DNA from: Grammothele lineata
Taxonomy: Eukaryota; Basidiomycota; Agaricomycetes; Polyporales; Polyporaceae
NCBI GenBank assembly: GCA_002150815.3
Contig: NDFF03000394.1
Coordinates: 248,001-312,000, forward strand
DNA length: 64,000 nt
Direction: 5' to 3'
Part shown: in pieces, positions 35,863 through 47,254 of the stretch
Layout: every line of letters begins with the position of its first letter
Position numbering within the stretch: the first letter of the stretch is position 1
Notes under the pieces: generated by a model
What the model was told of the DNA's origin: nothing
Database searches by the model: none
The model's input: the letters and a program-made list of their open reading frames with translations, nothing else
Program-made: the position numbers and the translations under genes

Positions 35863-38719
35863 GCGAGGCAGCATGTAGGTGAGAATAGTCATCGCACTAC
35901 TCGCATCAAGTGTCCTGTATCCTGTGCTTAGTGCCCCCCCTGGCAGAACCGTATGGTCAGCGCTGCGCTTGGAGCCTTGTTATTTTCCCGCTATTTACAT
36001 GTTGCTCTTGTGGTTTCCCGGTGCGCGGATATCATGCTTCTTTTTTTCTCACTGACACTCGGTATACCTCTATTCAATCATGTGGTACTTACCACTAAGT
36101 ACTGTCGTCAGACCGGGGCCGTGTCGGTCAGATACTTACTGAGTGCTGGCGATGCCAGCATCGCCGTGGATTTCACACACGACAACATCATCGAAGGTCA
36201 CCGAATACCACCTCCCAGTCACGCGGCATTTTTAAGAACGATCGTCGCGATTCAATATCAATGCTTAGGATTCAGTAGTGGCAGCCTGAGCGTCCTGAGC
36301 TGAAGCGCTGACGGATGGAGCGTGCGCTTGTGATGGATGCCGAGCGCCAATATCGTGAGAATGCAGTGACGAGTGAAGTGCCACCGTCGGCGGCAGTACA
36401 CCTTGTGTGCGAAATTCCTCCCCTTGGCCCGAAGGTAAATAATCCACCTGCAAGGTCGATTAGGCTCGCCCGCGGCGCTGTCCATTTGATGCTGTGGCGC
36501 GCATTGGATGGAGTTGTCTTCGGGTGCCCTCCAAATCCACACATCCGAGAAATAAGTGGGATTACACAAGCGACCGAGCAAAGGTGCCCGATTGATAGAT
36601 AGTATGAGCGATGCAACACTCAGTAAGTACTACATCCGTAGCTGACGGGCTCGACGTCACAGTTCACTTCCGTAGCATGCATATGATCAAGACGCTTGCA
36701 GCGTGCTAGAGCTATGACATGCATCGTGGTGCCAACTAACAGGACTTAGACAGGTTTGTACCGTGACGTTTTTCCTCCAGAGTAATATTGACTCACTGGC
36801 ATGGTGGGTCGATTATAGTAGAGTTCAGACCCTGCGCGCTCGCTGTGGTCGGTTCGATGATACTTGCAGCGTTCGACGTCGCCACGCCCAAGCTGCGAGC
36901 AGAAGTCTCGACAGCGGGGACGATGCGTTCTGGCGCCGGCGGAGCGCCGGAACTTGGGTCGCGGCCGCCCAAGTGTCGACGTGGACGCGCTTGCCTCGCC
37001 GTCATCGGACGCGCCCGACGCATTTGCGCTTGGAAAATGTGCGCATAGCAACAAATGTGCGAGAGGGCTGTGGAATCGCATAAATGCCGTGTTTGAGGCG
37101 TCGATACGGGGTGGGAAGGGCGCAGAACCGAGGACGAGACGAGGAAAGCAGCACTTACCACTGGGGAAAGTGAGGCGTATGCCACATGCAACCGAGCTTC
37201 ACTTCGACCGTTCCACAATGCTTGCAGTACAAAGAGGGGTAGTTTAGAACTAACCTCAGGTGTTCTACGCGATCGATTTCACGTCTGTAGCCCAGTATGC
37301 TCTTTCCAACCTGCTCCCCAGTCATCACACCCTTTCCAGTCCCCTCACCATCCCAGAGTGTGTTATTCATGTCCGCTTGTGCTTCAAACACGCTCGGAGG
37401 TAGCCAAGTAATCCATCTTTGATGGTAGAGGGTCGTCCAGAGGGTGGGGAGAGGAGAGCAGCCTTCAATGCTGGAAGTTTCGCCAAGAGCTGACACTGCT
37501 GCGAGAGCTAGGAGCAGGGCACAGCGACGTTGTACTGACGCGAATACTTCAGTCACGCATGCGATGCTTGATGCGCACTCACTAGATGATGTGAGATTGC
37601 CTCTACCAGCATCTGTATCCAGCCAGGCACACGTCGCTCTCTCTCGCCCTGCCCAGCAAGCGCGCCCTGGATACAATTTCCGAGCCTCGAAAGCCGAGCT
37701 GACTTGAACACATCGCGGTTTATGGGATGCATGATGTTTATAGAGAAGGAAAATAGGCGTATAGAAGTGTATGACAATGAAGGGGAGTAGAATGAGAACA
37801 TGATTGCGCGCCTCGCGGCTGCGTCTACGGTCTATCGGCCCGGCGCGTTTAATGCTAGGCGCGCAGCCGGTCACGTTTGCCGGGAGAACACGGAATCTTC
37901 GGGTGTAGGCGGGGACACGAAAAGTGCGAACAATTAAGGGCGGGAGTAACCTTGCACACAAGGTGACAACTTGGCCTCGCGCAACTCGTTTTCCTCGTCC
38001 GTAACAAGAACAGCTTCGCTTTGATCTTGAGTATGCGCATCGATAGCACGCTGTTTGCATCCACCTAAGATAGTTCGGCATGCATCGTGTATCACTAGTC
38101 ACTCCTGTTGCAGTTGGGAACCCGTTGATATCTGTCCAAGTGAGTGTTCTTCTCAGCAATACTAAGGATGTATCAAGTTGATCCACGCCTTTTGCATTCT
38201 TTATGGCGACTTCCTCTACGAATTAGTCGATGTTCACGTCGAATTGATGATGCTTGGCTCTGTTGCGCCCTTCACTAGAATCATGCGATGAGATAGTCCA
38301 TCAGGACGGTCCTCTCCCGCTCTGCAGCCGATCGATACAAATTGTATCGCCCTGTTGACAACCCAACACGCATCATTGCAGTGCAGACACCTCCCCCACC
38401 CCAGGTATATGCGCTCACAGTCGATACAACCACTCACCTTATTGCCTCCTGAAACACATACAATCCTTCGGTCACCGACCTGGGCTATCTCAGCGCTCCA
38501 CATAATGATAGATCGTAGGCTGCACTGTGATGGGCAAGCCCTGCCGCCATATACATCGTCAGGTACCGCACCGAAATGCGCGGGCTGGCGGATGGAATAG
38601 CGTCAAGAACACCGCGTGGCGGAATCAGCACGGCGACAGTGCATCTCGTAGGTCGTCGAAGCTATGCGCCGGGCAATGCACATCGTGCACACCTACAGTT
38701 CAACCCAGCATTCGCGTAG
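35863..38719. other. 3-kb gene-poor stretch
   Basis: No convincing gene. A minus-strand frame at 37155-38186 (343 codons) contains segments that look protein-like, with a possible hydrophobic signal (ALLLALAAVSALG) and a CKHC pair, but it lacks a credible start and family match. The stretch may contain remnants of a lost gene. The right end carries the promoter of paralogue 3. Confidence 0.5.
37155..38186 (-). other. doubtful open frame
   Basis: The frame is open for 343 codons. The upstream half is Arg/Cys-rich and looks non-coding. Roughly the last 130 codons have a more normal composition, with Trp, Glu and Gly in protein-like order (WITWLPPSVFEAQADMNNTL), and end near a good donor (ggtaagt just before 37155). 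It could be one exon of an unrecognised secreted protein or a pseudogene remnant. I could not build a complete spliced model. Confidence 0.2.
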
Positions 38720-38727
38720 TATATAAG
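38720..38727 (+). promoter_or_regulatory. TATA box of secreted paralogue 3
   Basis: The sequence tatataag followed by tcgtgg lies 134 bp before the ATG. The block between it and the ATG (agagcctcgcagttgacctg) is nearly identical to that of paralogue 1. Confidence 0.75.
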
Positions 38728-38853
38728 TCGTGGCAAGTAGACATCCAATTTTCATCCTCCCAAGAGCCTCGCAGTTGACCTGCTAACTTCCAGGACCACT
38801 CTTTTCGTCTTTCCTTTGCCGCGTTCCATCCCTTTCAACTAGCTTAATCCAGC

Positions 38854-39818
38854 ATGCTCGCTCACGTCCTCGGCCCCTTGGTTTTCTCTGGCGCTGTGCT
38901 CGCCGCCGTCCTGCACTCCAATGTCGCGATTGTAGGGCGCGACGACGGTCCTCAGGGCGATAGCGACCTCCTTTCCTCGTGCCCTGGTGGCCCCGGCTCC
39001 AGTGACCTCAAGCGCGCGGACAGGTGCACTTTGGTGAGGAAGCCTACGCTTGCACACCATTCCGTTTCCGGTACTCATTTACTGTGCTTCTCACGTAGAT
39101 TAACATCACTACCAACCCCGACGTCCGCCTCTGGACTGTCCTCGGAGACCCACAGCTCAAGTGCGCCGTTCATGACTATGCAGTGTTACTTTGTGCGCGA
39201 CCGTCCTGACACGTCCTATTTCCTACAGCTGCGGCGGCGCAACGGAAGACGTCTCCGTCTCCTTGGGCGGCTCCTCGACGATCACCCAGTCCGTGACCGC
39301 GAGCGCAGACGTCGGCTTCGACCTCGACGGCCTCACCATCGGCGGCGGCGTCGAGACGAGCACCAGCAAGGAGTCCACGACGAGCCAGACGATCACGTTC
39401 TCCATCCCCCCGGGCAAGCAGGCCGTGTACGTCGCAGGCATCGCGCACACGTCCGAGACCGGCCACGTCCAGGTCAACTACGGCTCGCGCCAGTTCGGGC
39501 ACTTCATCGTGAGTCTTCCTTCCTCCCCTGTCTCTTTGGAGGGCGTCGACACCACGGGGGACAGGTCGCTGACAGATCTGCAGTGGTTCACAGGGGAGAC
39601 GATCACCCGGCTCACGCCCAAGCCCAACGACGTCGAGTTCGACGTACACGAGAGCGACTGCGGTCCGTCGAAGCTTCTCCGCACCATCTCTCTCTCTTCC
39701 CGGGCTGTGCGCTGACAGTGCTTCTTCCCCTACTACAGGTACGGACCCCAAGGACCTCAACGGCAGCGACTTCACCCCCACCGCTTCGGCGACCGTCGCT
39801 GCCGCCGCGGCGACCTAA
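38854..39818 (+). CDS. secreted protein of a triplicated family, copy 3
   Basis: Predicted 226-residue secreted protein, very similar to copy 1. Exons: 38854-39033, 39099-39160, 39229-39508, 39584-39662, 39739-39818. Exons 1-4 have exactly the lengths of copy 1 (180, 62, 280, 79 nt). A signal peptide covers about residues 1-18. The four Cys, the LKRAD site, the Ser/Thr-rich alternating segment (LGGSSTITQSVTASADVGFD), PPGKQAVYVAG and LTPKPNDVEFDVHESDCG are all present. The coding part is markedly GC-rich at third positions, as in a well expressed gene. The fourth donor (gtccgt) is weak. Copies 1 and 3 share more promoter and protein sequence with each other than with copy 2, although copy 2 lies between them. 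Confidence 0.85.
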
Positions 39819-40850
39819 ACCAGCCCACATAAAGGGTCGTCGCGGCTGCATACGTCGCAAGCCCAGGCGAACCTTGTCGGGGCGCGGATGTTGACCATAG
39901 TCGCGCCCTTACGCACCTTGTGCGCTCGCTTCGCCCTTGTCTCAGTGTTCTTGCAGTGGTTCTTGTACACGTACCGTATGATCAGGATAATGCTGAGGGA
40001 GCGGCTTTCTTTCTTCTTCTATACGCCTTGTGTGGTGCCTGCCCCTTATGAGGAGAAGCGTGCCTTCTTTCGGGCTGTGGCGCTCGGCATCTTTCCGGGG
40101 CCGAGGCCATGCATGGCCCTGGTATGCGTATACGGATTGCTATGACGCAAGCCCTCGTAGCGAACTCGCATTGAGTGCTGAAAAGGCATTTGGAAAGTAT
40201 ACGCCCCGTTTGCTGTCGCGCGGTGTTCTGGATCTCTCCTCAAAGGGGAAAGTACTTCCATACCCCGGATTTCCACATATTACGCGTGCAGAAGCGAGAA
40301 TGTACATGTACGATAGTGGGAGATATCCGGACTCGAGCGGGGTGGTGGTATGACTATTACATACAAGTGTTCTCCGCGGCGCGACAGAGTCCGAGTGGGA
40401 GGTGTAGGCATGCTTCGTGACGACGTGGTGGCGTGGTATCTCTCAAATCTGTATGTGAACGGACGACTAGGAATGCTACAGTACTAGTAATGCGACGAAC
40501 GTGTACTACATGTGGGGGGAAACAATGCGATGCGACAGAGACAGGGAAGACTCGGAGCGAGAGGTGGCATGTATGGAATGCGAGGGGAATCCCACATACA
40601 CGATGGGACGGAGGCGAGTACGACATGGAAGGTGGAGGACTAGAACGAGGGCGATGTGCGGATGACGGAACAAGACAAGGGACCGAATAAGGATAACGAG
40701 AATCCGTACACCGTCCGCGAGCGCCGCCACCAGAGCGGACTAGAACGCGTATCATGGAATCGGAAGAGGGACGGAGGACGAGAGGTGGACCCGCCGCGCA
40801 TACAGAGCGGCCGGGGCTTAACGAGCATCTTGCGACGACGATCTTCGCTT
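39819..40850. other. convergent 3' flanks, no gene seen
   Basis: It lies between the stop of paralogue 3 and the stop of the minus-strand kinase gene. Frames are short and without motifs. Confidence 0.5.
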
Positions 40851-42803
40851 TCAATCCCGAGCGGGCATGTCGAACGCGCCTCGGAGCCAGGCGTGCCTGC
40901 GGACTTCGTGAATGTCCGCGCGGAGCTCCGGATCTTTCTCCAAGCAGCGAGTCATCAGCAGAATTGCAGACTTGCTCAGGCGGCCGGACTTGGGCTCGCG
41001 GATGACAACGCGTCCTTCGCGTGCGTCCGACTCGGTGGGGAACGGGGAGTGTCCTGTGAGGAGGTAGGATAGGAGGACGCCGAGGGTCCATACCTCCGCC
41101 GGCGGAGCTTGGTAGGGCTTCTTCTGGAGGATCTCAGCGGACGCGTACGCCGTCGTGCCAAAGAACAGGGTGTAATAAGGTCGCGGGCGCGTCGGGTCAG
41201 CGACGACAGCGCTACCAAAGTCGATCAACTTGACCTGCGTCACGTCATGTCAAAACGCGTATATATAAGCAGGCGGAGCACGTACGTTCAGATCGGCGTC
41301 GATGACGAGGTTCTCATCTTTAATGTCGCAGTGCGTGATCCCCTGGCTGTCGAGGTAATGCACCGCTTCGACGACCTGCGCGAAGATATACCGCGCTTCG
41401 TCCTCGGAGAGGCGTTTGTGCTTGCTCTGCTCGATACATTCGAACAAATCGTGCGACGGCCGACGTGTGAACTTCGGTGGTGCGGAAGGGGGCAGGCTGA
41501 GAAGGTCGCTATCGAGGCCGCCGCTGACAGCAGACAACGAGTCTCCGAGCTTTTCGCAGGAGAAAATCTCGTGCGCGTCGGCATCGCTAGGTAGCTGAAG
41601 AGGTGTATGTGGTGCTGAGCTCAAGCTGGACCCTGCGGACGTCGACGGAGAGAGCGTCGGAACCTCTGTCGGAGACGGAACGGCAAGCTTCTCGGATGAC
41701 CGCTTTGCCTTCTTTTGCTTCCTCGAGACCCACGGGGTGCCATGGAGCTCTTGCACCTGCGGATGCATTAGACTGCCATGTCGGGCGGCTGCGCGGATCG
41801 TCCCACTTACCAAATAGAAGTAGACCTCGTCCTCGAACAGGTCGAGACACTTGACGATATTCTCGTGGTTCACGAGGCTGAGGAGCATGACCTCCGTGGG
41901 GACGCGTCCGTACGTGTCGTCCTCCCACCACGCGTGTTCGGGCACCTTGTCCTTGATGATGAACTTCACCGCGACCTCGTGCCCGTCCGCACGGTGCCGC
42001 GCGGTCATGACGAAGCCGTAGCCGCCGGCGCCCAGCTCGTCCTCGAGGTGATACTGCTGAACAAAGAAGGGGTTGAGGATGTGATCCTCGTGGAAACGCT
42101 GCGAGTACGAGCGCCCCTTGCAGAGCGCCGAATCGACGTCAATTTCCGGGGACGCGAAGGTAAGCTCATCGGGGTGGCCATGTGCCGAGGCGCGAAGCGA
42201 GAGATGATCGTCCGAATCGTCGCATCCGATGTTGGAGAGGGAGAGAGAGGGAAGCGAAGACAATTCGCACTCTGACGGAGAAGACTCGGCACGGAGGAAG
42301 GGAGAGGAGGAAAGGCCGGCCGGTGAATTGGGACGGAACGTTTGTCGTGTCGGGGTAAAGGGTGACGCTGTGGGGTCTAGGGCGCGCGAGGAGGAGGCGG
42401 GAGAAGAGAAGGAGGAATTTTCCCGAGACGCGCCAGCCGCATTCAGGGCGCGCGAAGACGAGAACTGGCGAAGTGTGGCGTCGTGAGATTGTTCTGGGAG
42501 CGTAGAAGAAGGGTGCGAAAGATGGTCAGGGTGCGCGGGCGAGCCAAATTGGGACTTTCCAGTGTCGAGGAAGAGGTTGTGAGGTGGGCTGGAGATGTAG
42601 GCATCCTGGGAGAAGTGATGTTCGTCGTAAAGGTCGCACGGGTGGAGGCGGTGGTCGTGGTGCTCGGTGATGGGTGTGTGGAGGCTGTCGCCGTCGTCTG
42701 AAGACGCGTCGCCCGAGTCAAAGTTGGGCGAGGTGGGCGTGAAGAGAGGCGATAGCGCCGGATGTATGCGCGCGGTGGAGATGGCGGTGGCTGTTCCCAA
42801 CAT
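40851..42803 (-). CDS. Ser/Thr protein kinase, PAS-kinase (Psk)-like
   Basis: Predicted 615-residue kinase. Exons on the minus strand: 42803-41811, 41756-41286, 41234-40851. About 245 Ser/Pro-rich residues come first. The glycine loop (LGAGGYGFV) and the ATP-binding lysine (VAVKFIIK) follow. A Ser/Pro-rich insert of about 100 residues splits the two lobes. The catalytic loop is HCDIKDENLVID, the metal site VKLIDFGSA, and the activation segment end GTTAYASAEIL. The KDEN loop and the PYYTLFFGT segment recall fungal Psk and animal PASK kinases, which coordinate sugar use and growth, but no PAS domain is visible. The arginine of HRD is replaced by Cys and the APE motif reads SAE. The first intron (54 nt) is a multiple of three, so an unspliced reading also stays open. 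Confidence 0.85.
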
Positions 42804-43654
42804 GGCGTGCGCGGTAGACGGTCCTAGCGAGCTCGCGGGCGGGAGAAAGGGACGGGTGGCTCAGAGAGAAGACGGGGGCGGGAGGAAGGGGGACGAGAGG
42901 CGAAAACGAACAAGGCGAGAGGTATTTATTGGGGGTCGGGGAACCGAACTATGAGGGCGAAGAAGAGGCGAGTACAAGAAGGAGGGGCTGAGCCACAGCG
43001 CGCGATCACCTGCATTAATAGCTGTGAGTGTCCCACCAACGATGTTTCGCCGTACCTTGGCCCCAGAACCGAATCACAGGCGTCCATGGCACGCCCAGCC
43101 ACCCCGTGCGCCCCGCCGAACACCTCGGCCTTCTCGCGCGGACTATCCCCTCCCCGCCGCTCGGACACGACATATGCACGCCTGTCGATCACCCTACGCA
43201 CCCCGTCGACGGACGTGATGTACGCACTCGAATCTGGCAACGCGTCCAAGAAGACACGATGGGCGCGAGATAACGGTGCCCGTGGCCACCGCGCATGTGC
43301 GCGCCCGTCCACGTTGGTGGCCGTGTGCCCAGAGTGGGGAGGGAGATGAGGGCGAGCTGATTGCAACGCACTTTCCCAGTCGGGTCAATTCAAGCTGGCG
43401 ATTCGACAGAGGCCAGCCCGCAGTCTGCCGCAGAGCTCGCGGATATTGTGTCCGATCGCGATCTCCCCGCTGCGACTACTACATTACGTCAGTATCGAGA
43501 AACCCCTTCCCGCGCATTGCCCGATGGCGCTGCGGTAGCCTCGTCTGGCAGCTGCCGCTACGCCCTCCGCCTTGTAGCCAGCCATCTATGCATAGGAACC
43601 GCCCCCGCCCTCTCGCCAGCCCGCGTCGCCGAGCACGGCCGTGCGCACGTCCGT
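42804..43654. other. intergenic stretch, no gene seen
   Basis: It carries the promoter of the kinase gene and the 3' flank of the glycosylase gene. Several overlapping GC-rich frames on both strands look like noise. Confidence 0.45.
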
Positions 43655-45883
43655 CTAGCTCTTCGGATCCTCCGCGAGAGCCCACATGTAATACACCGCT
43701 GTTTGCGTTCGTGCCCCGTCAGCCCGACTCCATCCGCGAGTTCGATGACGTCGCGCGCCCGACTTCGGCAGCGACTCACCTAGACTCCGATACGGCCGCC
43801 AACTCTCCGTCAGCGCTTCCATCTCTCCCGGCGTCAGCAGTGCGCCCCTGCGGCACCGCAACCGCGGCGTCAGAGCGATCCGTCAATATAACGCTGTTTT
43901 GACCCAACACTCACTTGATCTTCGCCTTGCCGTTCAATCGCGTCTTCATCTGCGCAACAGTCAAGCCGTCCGGCAGCGGTCGGACGTTCACCAGCGTTGA
44001 CGCTGCCTCGGGATCCCCGAGCATGTTCAGAGTCTTATTGATCGACGGCGTAAACGCGTCGGGGAGCAGCGTATCGACGCTCAAACTCCCACCATTGGCC
44101 GTCTCCTTTCCCTTCTTGTGCGGAACAGGCGCCGGGGGAATGGAAGAAGCGTCCGGCGAAGTCTCTCGTGCTTCTTGCGTGGCAGCTCCGGAGCTTCCAG
44201 TGCCAACTTGGCTGTTGCCTTCCGGATCCGTCATCTTGTCCTGTCGGATGGACACAGGGTAGGACGGGGAATGCAGTGAGACGAACCACCGAAGGACACC
44301 TCGCTGTACTCCCAAGTCACCTAGGTACACGCTTCAACACTTGCCTTATGAAGCTTGCGAGGAGCACAGTCGGAGAATTAACTTACCCACGGGAAGGATA
44401 TCTGGACGGCGCAAAGAGAACATCGTAAACATGTTCACTGCGGAAGCGCGCGATCAGGTCAATCAGCCGTCTACGCCAATCTCTGCCTTACCAGTCCACT
44501 GGGGTCGATAAAGATAACAGCGGGGTCAGGGTCGATGTCACCTTCGAACGTACAAACTACGCACCGTGCCAATGCCGCGCACTTCCGTGAGCATCCGATG
44601 AAGCTCCTCATCGTCGGCGTCCAGAAGTTTCTGGGTCGTCAGGCGACCGTCCGCGAATCTGGCCGCCAAGTCGTACACTGCGTGTGTCGCGTTGAGGGTC
44701 AAACGTAAAGGTATGACATTCCCCGACATACCGTATTCAGCCTTGCGAGCGCTCAGGCCCGCGGACTTGAGTGTCTGGAGGTCCTTGGTGATCACCTGAT
44801 GCGCGGAGGGAAAGAAGTCGGACCTGCAAATAAAGCCGCAAAATCAGCACCTCCGACACATCCATAATAATTAATGAAGGGAAACGCACTGGCACTCCGA
44901 CACGTTCTCTGGAAGTGACGGGTCGAACAGCCGCACAAACTTATGCTTGATGGCCATCGCAGCCTTCCATGAGATCTGTTGTCCCCTGGATGATGAATAC
45001 AATTCTTGTTAGCTCCGACGTCGGCGATAAACGGATACGAGACCAGCTAGTAGACAAAGTTTCACAACTGCAGGCGGAGCCGCGAGTGCGGGAGATTGAG
45101 TATAATCTCCTTGTGTATATCAGGATGTACCGCATCTGTAGTAGTATGCGGTCGCATGCGCCGTAGCTTGCTGCAGCATAGCCCTGGTCGGCACTGCCGT
45201 ACATAGAGACGGGTACGGTTGCCCGGCCGAAACGCCCCGTAGCCTCATGTCGGAAGTTGGGAGCGTTAAGTCTTAGTCATGGGGTCAAATAAGGTGCTCC
45301 AAGCTAGAAGCCTCCCGGGCTAAAACACACGAAGAACGCAGGATGATGCAAATGGCTAACTCACAGGATTGAGTTCGCAAGCGTCCTGTGCGGGATAGGA
45401 ATCCGTTAGAACAGGAGCTTATCTGAAATCTAAAGGCCAGTCCAGTGCGACGCACCGGAACGGATCCACCCGCTCTAGCTCCTCAAACGGTTTGCACTTG
45501 CATTTCCGGAACACATCCTCGAAGCGGGGGTCTACCCCGATGAGGTGCTTCCTAGCCTCCTCGAACGAAAATGTCAAGACTGCGGGTACTAACGCTTCCC
45601 CGTCCGCGGCTGGCACGGCCTCAACATGAACAGCCGGGGGTGGGGGAGGGGCGAACGCCGAGCCTGCTTCCGTCTTCTGAGTTGCCGGTTTGGCTGTGAT
45701 GGCCGCGGAGGCTTTGCTCGCGCGAGCCTTCTTCGCAGGTTCGCTAGGACTTTCACCGGAGGCTTTCCTCTTCCTCGTCGCAGCCTTCGCTGCGGGCGGT
45801 GGGTTTTCGGTGGGTTTTTCGGCGACAGCAGCACCCTCGTCGTCTGCTGCGGCCTTGCGTGTTGCCGAACGGGTGACACGCAT
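43655..45883 (-). CDS. MAG1: DNA-3-methyladenine glycosylase (HhH-GPD family)
   Basis: Predicted 441-residue nuclear base-excision repair enzyme that removes alkylated purines. Ten exons: 45883-45456, 45385-45365, 44985-44890, 44823-44732, 44677-44565, 44498-44492, 44437-44387, 44320-43915, 43847-43780, 43698-43655. A basic, Lys/Ala/Pro-rich N terminus (about 110 residues) precedes the glycosylase core. Core motifs are VDPFRTLANSILGQQISWKA, the helix-hairpin-helix around VRGIGTWTVNMF (about 245-257), and the expected catalytic Asp in PVGDLG (about 271). A Ser/Pro-rich insert follows, then the family's closing motif EMEALTESWRPYRSL...YYMWALAE. The 21-nt and 7-nt exons are required for the motif. 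The intron before exon 3 is about 380 nt, long for this genome. An in-frame upstream ATG at 45991 would add 36 residues that look like a mitochondrial leader. Confidence 0.93.
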
Positions 45884-46482
45884 GTTGGCAGTGGTACGAG
45901 CGTTGAATTTGAGGGTTGGAGAACTTGTCAACCGGAAGAACAGGGACTGTTGAACTGGGATGGCGAGCAAGTTCACAGCGACCGCGCGCATGCACTGTGG
46001 TGGTGGTAACCAAGAAGGGTGGGATGCAAGCGGTCGAGAGGCCAGCCGCTAGTGAGTCATTGAATAGATCTGAAATGGTGCGGGGGAGCGGGGGCGGCCC
46101 CGCGTCGGTCGCTGACAGACCGCGCGCCTGAACGCGTCGTGCAGAGGCACGCCAAGGGGAGACGCGCGTGGCGCTTATGACGCGTCCTTGGTCACGTGCT
46201 GACACGATCGCGTTCATGCGCGCCACCATCGCGCCTGGACCGGGAACCCCTGGCTGCGCCATCCGAGCCTCCGACCCTCAAAACGGCCTTTTTGAGACTT
46301 CCCCCGCCACGACTCTCCTCAGTCTTCCGTCCGGAATTCTTCGGCGCGCCTCCTCTGTGCTATATAACCTTCCCCGAGCCCGAGAAACTCGCTCCGTCTC
46401 TTTCTCTACCTCCACCACTCGCTCCCGCGAACCTACATCCGACCCCACTCCCGCGACCCTCACTAGCACGTTCTCGTCCAAC
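45884..46482. promoter_or_regulatory. divergent promoter of glycosylase and protease inhibitor genes
   Basis: The two genes start in opposite directions about 600 bp apart. On the + strand a TATA-like element (ctatataacc, about 46361-46370) lies about 120 bp before the inhibitor start, followed by a CT-rich leader. Confidence 0.5.
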
Positions 46483-47254
46483 ATGCCCGGAAGTGCGTGC
46501 CTGTCTTTCATATACTGACTGATCGCCGGAAGTATCTTCGAGCTCACACGACACGCATCCTCAGAGTACATCGTCGTCTTCAAGGACACCGTTGACCAGT
46601 CGCAGATCGATAAGTTCGCGAAAGACGTTAACTCAAACGGTACGCCCAACCCTCTCCTCTCCATCGCGCCGCAGCGCGCGCCCAGTCCGTCCCGTGAGCC
46701 AGCCCGCAGTCTCACTGACCCCCACTTTCCGCTCTCTAGGCGGCGTCGTCGGACAGCGCTACGATTCAGTTCTCAAGGTGCGCCCACACGCACCCCCGCG
46801 CCGCTCGGATCGCCCGCGGAAGGTCCAGGCTAAGCTGACCTCCTGCCTCGCGCCCGCGCCCGCGCGCCGTTCACCTCATCCTCTCCCAGGGTTTCTCCGC
46901 TTCCATCCCGGACCAGTACCTGCAGCAGCTTCAGTCATTCCAGGGCTCGCTCATCGACTACATCGGTGGGTCCCCTTCTTTACCTCCCCTATTTTCATGC
47001 CCAGTATCCCTGCCCGCTCGATCGCTCCGCCGCGCCCGCTCGCGCAGAGACATACGCGCGTCCTCACTCGCTCGAGCCTGCCTCACGGCCGCCCAGTCCA
47101 TCCCCACATCACCACCCCAATTCCCCTCCCCCTCCCCCGCCTTGCGCCGGCGTTCTAGATCCGCAGGCTGGACCCACAGGATACCACGCAGCGCGCTGAC
47201 CGCTCTCCTTTCACCATGATTTTAGAGCCCGACAGCACCGTGACGACCCAATGA
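46483..47254 (+). CDS. small protease inhibitor, I9 (subtilisin propeptide-like)
   Basis: Predicted 75-residue cytosolic protein. Exons: 46483-46492, 46565-46639, 46740-46777, 46890-46965, 47226-47254. It matches stand-alone inhibitors of subtilisin-type proteases, such as yeast proteinase B inhibitor 2 and the Pleurotus inhibitor POIA1. The pattern is MPGKYIVVFKDTV, then IDKFAKDVNSNGGVVGQRYD, SVLKGFSASIPDQYLQQLQ, and the closing IDYIEPDSTVTTQ. The C-terminal tail would occupy the protease active site. In yeast the relative regulates vacuolar proteinase B and helps vacuole fusion. There is no signal peptide. Exon 1 has just 10 nt and the last intron is 260 nt, so ORF-based annotation would miss the gene. 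Confidence 0.9.

Noticed and set aside
43911..44330. Glycosylase ending at the stop after KAKIK (43911)
   Set aside because: A donor at 43914 and two further short exons add the conserved closing motif of the family, so the stop lies in an intron.
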